64,000 nucleotides of DNA from Parachlamydiales bacterium (GCA_041671045.1 JBAZCF010000001.1:372001-436000), one strand, 5' to 3'; positions 51,802-59,990 are shown, counted from the first letter of the stretch. A program made the numbers and translations. Notes: generated from the sequence alone by a model not told the origin.

Positions 51802-51957
51802 TTAAAGGGGGATTTTAGTGCCAATTTTCTCGCTTTTCTTGGATGCGGAATCTACTTGATTTTGGATTTGAATTAATCTCAGGGGTATTTCTAAATTTAA
51901 TATTGCCTGAGCGGATGAATTTGTTGTGCTTGTTGAAGTAGTAAATCCTAATGCCAT
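51802..51957 (-). CDS. Possible small Ser/Thr-rich protein
   Basis: A 51-codon reading frame on the minus strand in the otherwise gene-free gap upstream of the phosphatase. The ATG at 51957 follows AGGTG at a spacing of seven. The N-terminus is Thr/Ser-rich ('FTTSTSTTNSSAQA'), like the start of a secreted effector, and the rest is an amphipathic helix ('LRLIQIQNQVDSASKK') with a basic end. The family is not recognised. It could be a chaperone-like partner or chance; the ribosome site is the main support. Confidence 0.35.
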   Translation of the reverse strand: MALGFTTSTSTTNSSAQAILNLEIPLRLIQIQNQVDSASKKSEKIGTKIPL

Positions 51958-52102
51958 TATTAAACACCTAAGTTACTATTTGAATTCACGATTTTTGTGC
52001 CATACTTATATTATCTGCTAAATTAAAAAGCATTAATTTTTATTGACCATCCCCAGATATTAAGAGATAATGTAAGCGAAAACCAATTAATTTGGAAATA
52101 AT

Positions 52103-52612
52103 ATGAAATTAATTAAAGTAATTATTTTAAGCTGCCTGTTGTCGATAAGCTGCCTATCCGCTTCATCCATTGATTTCACTTCTATTGATGAAATTGTATG
52201 TCAGGAAAAAATTACAATAAACGAAATAAACTTGCCTAAAGTTAACTTTGAAGAACTCTATAGCCAGACAGAAGAACCCTCTACACTTCTGGACAAGATC
52301 AAAGCCAAAGGGGACGTGTCAGGAAAACAAACATTTCATAAAGCGATTCTTATTACTCCTATGACAGAGGGAATTGTCATTATCAATGGCGTATTATCCC
52401 ACATAGGACATTATCCCGGCCGTTCGATCATTACGGTACTAAAAGGGCCATATTTTGGGCTTCAAACAACTGTTGCGCCCAATGGACTGGTAACAATGGT
52501 TAATAGGTTGTGTATATTGGATACTCTTCCTTCCGGTGCAGTAGTAATGCGCCATGAATATCCTGATGCCACAGTCTTAACAACAAATAGACAGATAGTT
52601 CTAATAAAGTAG
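52103..52612 (+). CDS. Exported protein of unknown function
   Basis: A 169-residue protein with a signal peptide ('LIKVIILSCLLSISCLSASS'). After a charged linker (30-80) the C-terminal part is beta-rich ('GIVIINGVLSHIGHYPGRSIITVLKGPYFGLQTTVAPNGLVTMVNRL'). A Cys near the signal cleavage site (in 'SISCLSAS') leaves a lipoprotein possible, although the surrounding residues are not a clean lipobox. No family recognised. A hairpin follows at 52617. Confidence 0.5.
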   Translation: MKLIKVIILSCLLSISCLSASSIDFTSIDEIVCQEKITINEINLPKVNFEELYSQTEEPSTLLDKIKAKGDVSGKQTFHKAILITPMTEGIVIINGVLSHIGHYPGRSIITVLKGPYFGLQTTVAPNGLVTMVNRLCILDTLPSGAVVMRHEYPDATVLTTNRQIVLIK

Positions 52613-52616
52613 CTTT

Positions 52617-52653
52617 AGAGAGGGTGGTTAATGACAATCGTCATTACCCCTCT
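52617..52653 (+). terminator. Hairpin behind the exported-protein gene
   Basis: AGAGGG (52617 on) pairs with CCCTCT (to 52653), and TAATGAC with GTCATTA around a loop AATC; a few unpaired bases separate the stems. It begins five bases after the stop codon. No strong T-run follows. Confidence 0.55.
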
Positions 52654-52863
52654 GTAATGTGAAAATATCTAAATCCTTCTTTACATATATTCAATAAAAA
52701 AACTATGTTGAAAAATGTAATGAACATATGACTAGAAACCACGCCTTAACTAGGGCTCCAAAGGTTTCATCTCTTATCACATTCTAAATACTTGAAATGC
52801 TTGCTATCCTCTGACTTGGAGAATTAATTGTATCAACCAATCTAAATCTCAAGGGAGAATATT

Positions 52864-53343
52864 ATGAAGAATTCAATTTTCGGCTGGGCAAGAAACTCTG
52901 ATCAAGCACACCTAGTGATTGATCATTTAAAACAAATCGGAATTTCCGATATTTCTGTTGTTCAACCTTCTGCACCACAATCCAACCCATCAGCTTATAG
53001 TCAGCCAGCTGCAGGTCAAAATTTAGGACAAAATCCTAAGAAGCCTACCAATCCAAACGAAAAAGCACATACCGATCAAACCCATCCTCAACATGGCCAG
53101 AATTACAATCAACAGCCAGCGCAGAAAGCCTCTGCAAACTTGCCAAACAGCAATATTTCTTTAAAAAGTTTGAATATCCCTTCACAAGATATGAAAAAAT
53201 TTGAAGAAAACCAAAAAGCTGGACAATTCCTAATTGCTGTACAATCTGACAACACAGAGAAATTAGATAAAGCTCAAGACCTATTTAAAAAAGAAGGCCT
53301 GAGAGATATCACTTCCACTATTGCAAAAGCTAAAGCACACTAA
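52864..53343 (+). CDS. YflT-like general stress protein with a Pro/Gln/Asn-rich insert
   Basis: A 159-residue protein with a good ribosome site (AAGGGAG). Residues 1-35 ('IFGWARNSDQAHLVIDHLKQIGISDISVV') and 98-155 ('SQDMKKFEENQKAGQFLIAVQSDN...KAQDLFKKEGLRDI') look like the halves of a small alpha/beta domain as in general stress proteins of the YflT/17M type. Between them residues about 38-98 are low-complexity, rich in Pro, Gln, Asn and Ala ('QQPAQKASANLPNSN'). The insert length is unusual. Function likely stress-related; confidence in the fold is moderate. A perfect hairpin terminator follows. Confidence 0.6.
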   Translation: MKNSIFGWARNSDQAHLVIDHLKQIGISDISVVQPSAPQSNPSAYSQPAAGQNLGQNPKKPTNPNEKAHTDQTHPQHGQNYNQQPAQKASANLPNSNISLKSLNIPSQDMKKFEENQKAGQFLIAVQSDNTEKLDKAQDLFKKEGLRDITSTIAKAKAH

Positions 53344-53354
53344 AAATGTGTTGA

Positions 53355-53382
53355 CAGTGGCTTTCCATTAGGAAAGCCACTG
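53355..53382. terminator. Perfect 12-pair hairpin between convergent genes
   Basis: CAGTGGCTTTCC (53355-53366) and GGAAAGCCACTG (53371-53382) form a perfect stem with the loop ATTA. It lies between the stress gene (plus) and ridA (minus) and can end both transcripts. Confidence 0.75.
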
Positions 53383-53390
53383 CATGATCA

Positions 53391-53789
53391 TTACGGTATG
53401 GCAGCAATGCAAGATATTTCAATACAAGCCCCTAAAGGAAGACGTGAAACCTCTACTGTTTCACGCGCCGGATAAGGCTGCTTATCAAAGAATTCAGCGT
53501 AGACGCTATTTACAGCTTGAAAGTCATCCATGTCTATCACGAATATTTGCACTTTGACAACATGTTCAAAATCAGTGCCGGCTTCATTTAAGATCGCTTT
53601 AATATTGCTTAATACGCGTCGTGTGGCAGATTTGATGTCGTCTTTGACTAATTCCCCCGTGGAGGGATCCACCGGGATTTGCCCAGAGACCATTAATAAA
53701 TGAGGAGCATTTATAGCAATTGCTTGTGAGTAGGGTCCAATAGCTTTAGGTGCCTTGGGAGTATCTACGCCTTTTTTTGTCATAATCAT
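53391..53789 (-). CDS. ridA: RidA-family enamine/imine deaminase
   Basis: A 132-residue protein of the YjgF/YER057c/UK114 family that hydrolyses reactive 2-aminoacrylate-type enamines. Motifs: 'APKAIGPYSQAIAI' at the N-terminus, 'LLMVSGQIPVDPSTGELV', 'NIKAILNEAGTDFEHVVKV', the catalytic Arg in 'PYPARETVEVSRLPLGACIEI'. It may counter by-products of PLP enzymes such as threonine dehydratase or GlyA. Its first 44 bases overlap the end of the F-box gene upstream, an odd coupling of a housekeeping gene to a candidate effector. A second start (M3) is possible. Confidence 0.92.
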   Translation of the reverse strand: MIMTKKGVDTPKAPKAIGPYSQAIAINAPHLLMVSGQIPVDPSTGELVKDDIKSATRRVLSNIKAILNEAGTDFEHVVKVQIFVIDMDDFQAVNSVYAEFFDKQPYPARETVEVSRLPLGACIEISCIAAIP

Positions 53790-54504
53790 CTACTGTTGTC
53801 GGTGTAATAGGTTTCACATCTGAAAAAAACATATCGCTAAACCATTCTCTGATACTACGAGGGGCCACTTGATAAGCAGCTTTATAGTCGAGCGCTGTAG
53901 GCTTTGGTCTAGACAGGTTGTTTAGACGAACGATATATTCTCCTACAGCATTTAATACTTTCTTTTGGGCTCTTGTGAAAGATTTTGCATTACTGAGATG
54001 AATCGTAACATCAGTTCTTACATAGACTCCTTGCCTCTCTTGTACAGAGAGGAAACCGAATGACATCGAAATTAAAGCGTCGATAAAATGGGCTTGTGAG
54101 TTAATGCAATCAGCATTTCGTTTGTTATCTTCTTTAAAGATAACAGGACTTTGCAAGCTGATGGCAAAGAACTTTGTAAATTTTCTAAGATGGGGATCAT
54201 GCGGCTCTATGCGTATTTCATAGCATTTAAGAGGTCTGCAGATAGAAGTGACAAGGTCAAAGCCTATTTTTTGTTTTTTATCTTTGACAATAATATCATG
54301 GAAATATCTACAAGTGACATTGCAGGCGGCAACATCTTCGTAGGGTAATAAACAGAAAATCTTTTGGAAAATTCTTGAGGGTAGTTGAAGCGCGTTGTCG
54401 GGGGGGATCGCTGGAGGAATGTCTCTTTTCGTGTAAAGAGATAAGGGATAGCCTTCAGCTATTCCGGAAGCATCGCTGCTTGTTTTTATATTTATTCCTG
54501 GCAT
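53746..54504 (-). CDS. F-box-like protein, candidate host-directed effector
   Basis: A 252-residue protein. Residues about 39-75 read 'LQLPSRIFQKIFCLLPYEDVAACNVTCRYFHDIIVKD', which matches the F-box pattern (L-P-x-x-(I/L)-(F/L)-x-x-I-(F/L)-x-x-L-P-x-x-D-(V/L) ... C-(R/K)-x-(F/W)-x-x-(I/L)). In eukaryotes F-box proteins bind Skp1 and target substrates for ubiquitination; several amoeba-associated Chlamydiota and Legionella carry such proteins as effectors. The remaining 175 residues are not recognised and would be the substrate-binding part. A run of TTTTTA repeats lies where the ribosome site should be. The end overlaps ridA. Confidence 0.72.
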   Translation of the reverse strand: MPGINIKTSSDASGIAEGYPLSLYTKRDIPPAIPPDNALQLPSRIFQKIFCLLPYEDVAACNVTCRYFHDIIVKDKKQKIGFDLVTSICRPLKCYEIRIEPHDPHLRKFTKFFAISLQSPVIFKEDNKRNADCINSQAHFIDALISMSFGFLSVQERQGVYVRTDVTIHLSNAKSFTRAQKKVLNAVGEYIVRLNNLSRPKPTALDYKAAYQVAPRSIREWFSDMFFSDVKPITPTTVDDYDKKRRRYSQGT

Positions 54505-54506
54505 AC

Positions 54507-54526
54507 TTTTATTTTTATTTTTATTT
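54507..54526. repeat. TTTTTA hexamer repeat at the F-box gene start
   Basis: TTTTAT-type hexamers are repeated about three times (54507-54526) directly upstream of the start codon of the minus-strand F-box gene, where a Shine-Dalgarno sequence would be expected. Change in copy number would alter spacing of the start region. Confidence 0.6.
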
Positions 54527-54632
54527 ACTAAGAAGATACTGGGAATATATTAAGGAATGATTAATTTTGCTGCACGCGTTTTTTTAGTTGGAATACCTAC
54601 CTTTGGTTTAAGTAACTAAGTTAAAGTCCCTC

Positions 54633-55178
54633 TTAAACACGTACAAAATACAGAATACCTCTTTGCAGATTTACTTCGCAATTTTCTTCAGATGATTTAC
54701 AGTTAAAAACAGGGTGAAGTCCAACAAAAATGTAAGAGTTAAAGAGATTTAACAACTCCGTTCTTCTGGCTGTAGGGACTTTGATTTTTATCTCATGTAT
54801 CGAGTTACGGTTTGCAAGCTTGAACGCTTCTTTTAAAAGTTCGATAGAATTTTGTTGTAGCATACCTTCCGCATGTAAACAGGGGACATATAATATTCTT
54901 TTTTTTTCGGCGGTTTCCTGTTTTTCTATGATTTTATAGCTTAAGAACCCTGCAAATCTTTCGTGACGCTCATTATAGCCTACCATCACCTCATAATCCA
55001 ACTCACTCTTGAGTAACTTATCATAAAAGCGGACTGTATATTCCTTATCCCCAAAATAGAGTTTGCCTAAAGCGCAGTCATCCATAAAAAGGCGTGTTTT
55101 GAGCCCCGGTAAAAGAAGATGATTGGGGGTATTAAACTTGTAATAGCAATACCTGTTAGGAGAGGGTGGAGTTGTCAT
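54633..55178 (-). CDS. Uncharacterised protein, possibly GNAT-like
   Basis: A 181-residue cytoplasmic protein. 'HERFAGFLSYKIIEKQETAEKKRILYVPCLHAEGMLQQNSIELLKEAFKLANRNSIHEIKIKVPTARRTELLNLFNSYIFVGLHPVF' suggests strand-strand-helix-strand-helix order as in the core of GNAT acetyltransferases, but the acetyl-CoA loop (Q/R-x-x-G-x-G/A) is not seen. Not assigned. It stands alone on the minus strand, divergent from dapA. Confidence 0.4.
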   Translation of the reverse strand: MTTPPSPNRYCYYKFNTPNHLLLPGLKTRLFMDDCALGKLYFGDKEYTVRFYDKLLKSELDYEVMVGYNERHERFAGFLSYKIIEKQETAEKKRILYVPCLHAEGMLQQNSIELLKEAFKLANRNSIHEIKIKVPTARRTELLNLFNSYIFVGLHPVFNCKSSEENCEVNLQRGILYFVRV

Positions 55179-55259
55179 AAGTTCTTTGTGTTAAATAAAA
55201 TAACTTCATAAATATATTACAGTGTATAAGTTTAACTCAAATAATTTTGAGAGGGCAGC

Positions 55260-56159
55260 ATGGTTTGGACAGGCGCGATGACAGCTTTAATTACACCTAT
55301 GTTGGAAAATGAAGAAGTAGACTATTCAGGTTTAACTGTTAATATCTCGCGCCAGCTTCAGGCAGGTATAGCTGCCATGATTGTATTAGGCACAACAGGA
55401 GAAGCACCCACGTTAAGCTCGGAAGAGCAGGCTCAGGTGATCAAAACAACAATTGAAACTGTGCAGAAAGCTGTTCCGATTATTGTGGGTTGCGGGACCT
55501 ATGCAACTAAAGTTACTATCGCAAATATAAACCGGGCGGAAAAATTAGGGGCTGATGCTGCGCTTATAGTAACACCTTACTATAATTGCCCCACGCAAGA
55601 GGGCATATTAAAACATTTTAGGGCGATTTTTAAAGAGACTAGCCTGCCAATTATCCTTTATAATATTCCTAAAAGATGTGGAAGGGCACTTAACATAGAG
55701 ACTTTAGACCTTTTAGCAGAAGAACCCAAAATCATTGCTATCAAAGAAGCGACGGGAGATATGGAACTAATTCAATCGACCGTCTCCCTTTTGAAGAAAT
55801 ATCCCCAAATTAAAGTGTTGAGCGGAGATGATGTATTGACATTACCTATGATGGCGCTAGGAGCACATGGTGTCATTTCGGTGGTGAGCAACCTCTTTCC
55901 CGAAGAAGTTGTCAGTATGGTTAAAGCCGCATTACAAGGGGATTTTAGAAGTGCGCTTGAGATCCATAATCATATGCTTAGGGTTTTTCAGGCAGCATTC
56001 ATTGAAACCAACCCCATGCCAATAAAAGCTATGATGGAAGAGGCCGGCTATCCTGCAGGGCACTGCAGGTTGCCTTTATGCGAACTAAGACCTGAAAGCC
56101 TTAAAAAAATCAAGGCAGTCCTAAAAAACTATCATACAAACTTGCAATCAGCGCTGTAA
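55260..56159 (+). CDS. dapA: 4-hydroxy-tetrahydrodipicolinate synthase
   Basis: A 299-residue TIM-barrel aldolase joining pyruvate and aspartate semialdehyde, the first step of the diaminopimelate/lysine branch. 'WTGAMTALITPM' starts the barrel, 'LGTTGEAPTLSSEEQ' is the carboxylate-binding motif, 'PYYNCPTQEGILKHF' carries the proton-relay Tyr, 'LYNIPKRCGRAL' the Tyr of the active site, and the Schiff-base Lys is in 'IIAIKEATGDM'. A ribosome site (GAGAGGG) precedes the ATG. It uses the product of the asd gene located in the threonine operon and is followed, further on, by dapF. Confidence 0.95.
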   Translation: MVWTGAMTALITPMLENEEVDYSGLTVNISRQLQAGIAAMIVLGTTGEAPTLSSEEQAQVIKTTIETVQKAVPIIVGCGTYATKVTIANINRAEKLGADAALIVTPYYNCPTQEGILKHFRAIFKETSLPIILYNIPKRCGRALNIETLDLLAEEPKIIAIKEATGDMELIQSTVSLLKKYPQIKVLSGDDVLTLPMMALGAHGVISVVSNLFPEEVVSMVKAALQGDFRSALEIHNHMLRVFQAAFIETNPMPIKAMMEEAGYPAGHCRLPLCELRPESLKKIKAVLKNYHTNLQSAL

Positions 56160-56228
56160 CTTGCTATAAAGACCTGAAGAGTATCTAGAATATTCTTTAG
56201 GAGAACATTCGCGTCAGAAAGGATTTAT

Positions 56229-56666
56229 ATGTTTACGCAAAGCCAGCAAATAATCGATCGGTATATGACCGAAGTTTGGAATAAGAAAAATCGTTCGATA
56301 ATTTATGAAGCTTTTTCGGAAGATGCATTAATACACAGTCCGATGGGAGAGGCTAGAGGTCCAAAATCCTTGGATGATGCCGTACGTCAGTGGCATGAGG
56401 CTTTTCCTGACATAAGACTAATGATCATGGAAGTATTTGAGAATGGAAACAAAGTTGCAGTGCAATGGAGTGCAAAAGGAACGCACAAAGGACCATTTTT
56501 AGGTATTCCCGCTACAATGCAGCCTATACACTGCGGGGGAGTATCAATGTACCGTTTGGAGAAAGATCGTATTGTAGAGTATTGGGCTTACATTAATTTA
56601 CACAACCTAGCACTACAGCTTCAGGGCAAGGAAGTGAATTATGGTGTTCATATTGCTCCCTTATAA
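56229..56666 (+). CDS. SnoaL-like ester cyclase family protein
   Basis: A 145-residue protein of the NTF2-like SnoaL/polyketide-cyclase family. Pattern: 'IIDRYMTEVWNKKN' (first helix), 'FSEDALIHSP', 'LDDAVRQWHEAFPDIRLMIMEVFENGNKVAVQWSAKGTHKGPFLGIPAT' and 'GVSMYRLEKDRIVEYWAYINLHNLALQL'. Such stand-alone members are widespread and mostly without known substrate. It lies between dapA and the esterase gene, with 40 bases to the latter; co-transcription is likely. Confidence 0.85.
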   Translation: MFTQSQQIIDRYMTEVWNKKNRSIIYEAFSEDALIHSPMGEARGPKSLDDAVRQWHEAFPDIRLMIMEVFENGNKVAVQWSAKGTHKGPFLGIPATMQPIHCGGVSMYRLEKDRIVEYWAYINLHNLALQLQGKEVNYGVHIAPL

Positions 56667-56706
56667 CCTTTAAGATAGCTGGGTAAAATCACAAGTTCAG
56701 GTAACA

Positions 56707-57681
56707 ATGACAACAGAAATTCAGGTACCGCATACTGCTTTAGACCCGGCGATTATAACCTTCTTAGAGAAATTTATTGAGCTACGTCATCAGAATATGA
56801 CCCTGACCTTGGAGGAGCAAAGAAAGGCCTCAAAGCAGTGGTGGACAACCCATAGAGATGGGTTGATGGAAGTGAAAGGCGTTGTAGATACATGTATTCC
56901 GGGAAGTTATGGAAATATTCCGGTGCGTATTTTTCTTCCGAATGCAAGACCTCCTTTTCCCGTCATAATTTTTTTCCACCGAGGTGGATGGGTGTATGGA
57001 AGCAATGATGAGTGTGAAGCCCTTTGCAGAGAGCTAGTAAACGCTACGGACTGCGCTGTAGCCTCAGTAGAGTACCCTCTAGCTCCGGAAAATAAGTATC
57101 CACGGGCTGTCGACGAGTGCTATAATGCGATTAAATGGATTTTCAACCACGCTGAAGAGTTTGGCGGAGATCCTCATATGATCATTCTATCGGGAGAAAG
57201 CGCCGGGGGGAATCTAGCAGCAGCGGCAGCGCTTATGGCAAGAGATAATGGAGGTCTTCAAGTCAGTGGCCAGATCCTAATCTGCCCGCTCTTAGATAAC
57301 AGTTTCGATGTGAGTACTTACGATCTTTGCCCTGATAAATGTCTGATGACCATAGAAAATATCCAATGGTTTTGGCAGCAGTATCTTTATCAATCTGAAG
57401 ATGGATCCAATCAGTACGCTTCACCCCTTAAAGCAGAGAATTTTATTAGCTTGCCCTCTACGTTAATACTATCTGCCCAATATGACCCATTGAGAACTCA
57501 TTCAGAACTTTTTGCAGCAAAATTAAAAGCAGCAGGTGTTTCAGTAGAGGATATTACCTATTCCGGTACAATTCACGGATTCATAGATATGCCTGTTTGC
57601 CGTTTACAGGCCTCTCAAGCTTTACAGGATATACGTAAATGGTTAGGAAAGCTTAAAACTCAACTTGCCTTGAAATCCTAG
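56707..57681 (+). CDS. HSL-family alpha/beta hydrolase (esterase/lipase)
   Basis: A 324-residue esterase of the hormone-sensitive-lipase type. The oxyanion motif reads 'FFHRGGWVYGS', where HGGG(F/W) is usual, so the first Gly is Arg. The nucleophile elbow is 'ILSGESAGGNLAAAAAL', the acid lies in 'SAQYDPLRTHSE' and the catalytic His in 'YSGTIHGFIDMP'. The triad is complete. The changed oxyanion position may alter activity or specificity. A hairpin follows at 57767. Confidence 0.9.
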   Translation: MTTEIQVPHTALDPAIITFLEKFIELRHQNMTLTLEEQRKASKQWWTTHRDGLMEVKGVVDTCIPGSYGNIPVRIFLPNARPPFPVIIFFHRGGWVYGSNDECEALCRELVNATDCAVASVEYPLAPENKYPRAVDECYNAIKWIFNHAEEFGGDPHMIILSGESAGGNLAAAAALMARDNGGLQVSGQILICPLLDNSFDVSTYDLCPDKCLMTIENIQWFWQQYLYQSEDGSNQYASPLKAENFISLPSTLILSAQYDPLRTHSELFAAKLKAAGVSVEDITYSGTIHGFIDMPVCRLQASQALQDIRKWLGKLKTQLALKS

Positions 57682-57766
57682 CAACAGTTTGCAGAAAAGA
57701 CCCATCCGAAAGTTAATATCTTGACGCTTAACAACCAAATGGCATTTCTAAAGAAGTCTAATGAAA

Positions 57767-57792
57767 ACGGCTAAAGATTGCTCTTCAGCCGT
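57767..57792. terminator. Hairpin between convergent genes
   Basis: ACGGCT (57767-57772) pairs with AGCCGT (57787-57792) and, past one A-C mismatch, AAGA pairs with TCTT, leaving a four-base loop TTGC. It lies between the esterase gene and the convergent UPF0158 gene. No T-run. Confidence 0.55.
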
Positions 57793-57838
57793 GATATTCT
57801 GAGACCCCTATTTGGAATGCTTTCGGAGCATAATAAAA

Positions 57839-59056
57839 TTAGCTGCGACGGGGAATGATACGCTTCTTCTTAGTGCTCCCTACCGGTCTGCCTTTAGGAG
57901 GGGGAGTCGCCTCTTTGCCTTTAGATGGGGCAGCTTTTTTAGCTGCGGCGCCTTTCTTGGCAAGCGCAGCAGGCGCTTTTTTAGAGGCTACTGGAGCAGC
58001 TTTTTTGGCCGTTACAGGTTTTTTTGGAGGTTCCTTTTTTTCGCCATTGCGCATTGGCTTTTTATGGACCACTTCATCGTCATCATCATTGTCATCCTCA
58101 TCATCCCAATCTTCTATAACAAGCTTGTGACTGCGTTTTTCTTTGGCAGGAGGAGGTGCGTTTTCATCCGAACCAGTCCAACCGGAGGATAGGTTTTTGA
58201 GTGAGGCTAATTTGTTTTTAAACTCTTCTATACTGACAGCTTTTTCTCCAGACTGATGCTTTCTGCTTGCAAGAAGGGCTTCTTCACTCTCGAATTTAGA
58301 GGAGAATGTGAACGCAGCAGAACCGCCGTGATGTTCTGGAATATAAAGGAAAGGTCTGGCAGAAGGAGAAACTGAAATATAGAAATCCCCCGTGAACTGT
58401 GGCTCAATCTCTTGTTTAATAGCTTGTTTAGGTGGACGGCCGCGTTTCGGACGGGGATTGAGCGCTTCGTTCGAATAGTAAGTCTTAGCTTTTGCAAAGA
58501 GGGCTTTTCTTGCTGTAAGAATATCTTTGCCAACTTTAGTTTCGAATAAATTAAGTTTTAATTTCTCAACCAATGTTTTAGCTAAGTCTAGATCTTCTTC
58601 AAAGACGAAGTGAAAGTTATTATTTCGTAACCACTCTATGATACGTATGCGTGAACGTTCCTGATAATATTGCTGCCATTTTTCAAATTCGGAGTGGTGG
58701 TCGTATACATACTCTAAGAAGTTTTCACGCGCTTCTTTAGATTGTATGATATCGAGAAGTTTTTCTTTTGTATCGATATCGTAGACCTTCTCATTGACAA
58801 AACCTTCCATAATTTTCTTTGTCTCATAGAAAGTAAGTTTAGGAATTTGGCAATAGCGGTTGGCATTTTGTTCGATATCATCATAGAGTGCGTTAAGTTC
58901 GTCTTCAGTTTTGTCTAAATCGACAAAAATCAGGTATCCTTCAGCCCTGTCCAAAAAGAAATCCCGTTCATCATCCGCTTTTGCAAAGGCTTCCATCAAG
59001 CGGTGGCAGCGTAGAATTAATGGATTTTGAGCTTCTTGCTTTAATTTATTACTCAT
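57839..59056 (-). CDS. UPF0158 family protein with AT-hook-like and histone-H1-like tail
   Basis: A 405-residue protein in the position next to dapF where Chlamydia has a UPF0158 gene. Residues 1-190 fit that family ('RDFFLDRAEGYLIFVDLDKTEDEL', 'ENFLEYVYDHHSEFEKWQQYYQERSRIRIIEWL'). At 202-210 is an AT-hook-like 'RPKRGRPPK'. After a middle domain come an acidic run ('DWDDEDDNDDDDE', about 318-330) and a Lys/Ala/Pro-rich tail (about 340-405) like histone H1 or chlamydial Hc proteins, with a second 'PKGRPVGSTKKKR' near the end. I infer DNA binding, perhaps nucleoid-related. The start is 21 bases from the end of dapF. Confidence 0.75.
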   Translation of the reverse strand: MSNKLKQEAQNPLILRCHRLMEAFAKADDERDFFLDRAEGYLIFVDLDKTEDELNALYDDIEQNANRYCQIPKLTFYETKKIMEGFVNEKVYDIDTKEKLLDIIQSKEARENFLEYVYDHHSEFEKWQQYYQERSRIRIIEWLRNNNFHFVFEEDLDLAKTLVEKLKLNLFETKVGKDILTARKALFAKAKTYYSNEALNPRPKRGRPPKQAIKQEIEPQFTGDFYISVSPSARPFLYIPEHHGGSAAFTFSSKFESEEALLASRKHQSGEKAVSIEEFKNKLASLKNLSSGWTGSDENAPPPAKEKRSHKLVIEDWDDEDDNDDDDEVVHKKPMRNGEKKEPPKKPVTAKKAAPVASKKAPAALAKKGAAAKKAAPSKGKEATPPPKGRPVGSTKKKRIIPRRS

Positions 59057-59077
59057 TCATTGTCCTAGATTTATTCA

Positions 59078-59968
59078 TTAAGATAGCGCATAAAGCGCTG
59101 CTTCTCTAAGTGTTTCAGTTTCTCGAACATACACAGCATCTAAAGGTAGCCTGTAAAGGCCTTGGAAACAGCGCTGTGCTTCTCCGCGCATTACAATATT
59201 TTTAGCTTCATTGTTATCGAGTTTGAAATGATATCTGAGGGAGGATCCGCCGCGTGTGTTCACTTCTATAGGTGTGATTAGTCGTCGATATGAAGCTGCA
59301 GCGATGGCTGCAGCGGCAGCACCTGTCCCACAGGCAAGTGTTTCATCCTCAACACCCCGTTCATACGTTCTTATTGCAATGGTGGCGGAGTCTAGTACCT
59401 GGATAAAATTAACATTGGACCCTTCAGGATGCAGATGGGTATTGTGGCGAATCGATCTGCCTATTTTGCGGACTAGGACCTCCTCAATATCATCACAGAA
59501 GATGACTACATGGGGTACGCCAACCACTAGCGAGAATGCCGGGAATTGAGGCAACTCTTCCAGTCTGAACGGCCCTTGAATAGGTGTAGAGTTTCCTAAT
59601 GAGACTTCTACCTCATCACCTAATATTTTTGCTGAATAACTGCCGGAGGTTGTGGTCACAGTATAGGTGTCTTTATGGATGTTCAAGTCTTCATAAAGGC
59701 ACCGGATCACACAGCGCAGACCATTTCCACATAAAGCCGCTTCAGAACTGTCAGCATTGTAGATTATCAATGCGGCTTCCGCTTGAGGACCTCCGTCTTG
59801 TAATAAAATGACGCCATCAGCCCCGATGCCTTTGTGCCGATTGCACAGTTCGGAAATACGGGATTTGAGGGTAGCGGGAATGCGGCCTTGTCTGTCATCT
59901 ATGATGATGAAGTCATTGCCGCATCCTGTATATTTGTAGAAGGAAAGAGGGTAGTGGTTAGAGGGCAT
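59078..59968 (-). CDS. dapF: Diaminopimelate epimerase
   Basis: A 296-residue PLP-independent epimerase converting LL- to meso-diaminopimelate for peptidoglycan or lysine. The first active-site Cys is in 'ALCGNGLRCVIRCL', the second in 'DETLACGTGAAAAAI'. The start 'PLSFYKYTGCGNDFIIID' and 'IRTYERGVEDE' are further family motifs. Both Cys are present, so it should be active. It stands in the order UPF0158-dapF-clpP-glyA (transcribed glyA first) known from Chlamydia. Confidence 0.95.
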   Translation of the reverse strand: MPSNHYPLSFYKYTGCGNDFIIIDDRQGRIPATLKSRISELCNRHKGIGADGVILLQDGGPQAEAALIIYNADSSEAALCGNGLRCVIRCLYEDLNIHKDTYTVTTTSGSYSAKILGDEVEVSLGNSTPIQGPFRLEELPQFPAFSLVVGVPHVVIFCDDIEEVLVRKIGRSIRHNTHLHPEGSNVNFIQVLDSATIAIRTYERGVEDETLACGTGAAAAAIAAASYRRLITPIEVNTRGGSSLRYHFKLDNNEAKNIVMRGEAQRCFQGLYRLPLDAVYVRETETLREAALYALS

Positions 59969-59990
59969 TCCTTTTTCCTGACTGTTTAGG

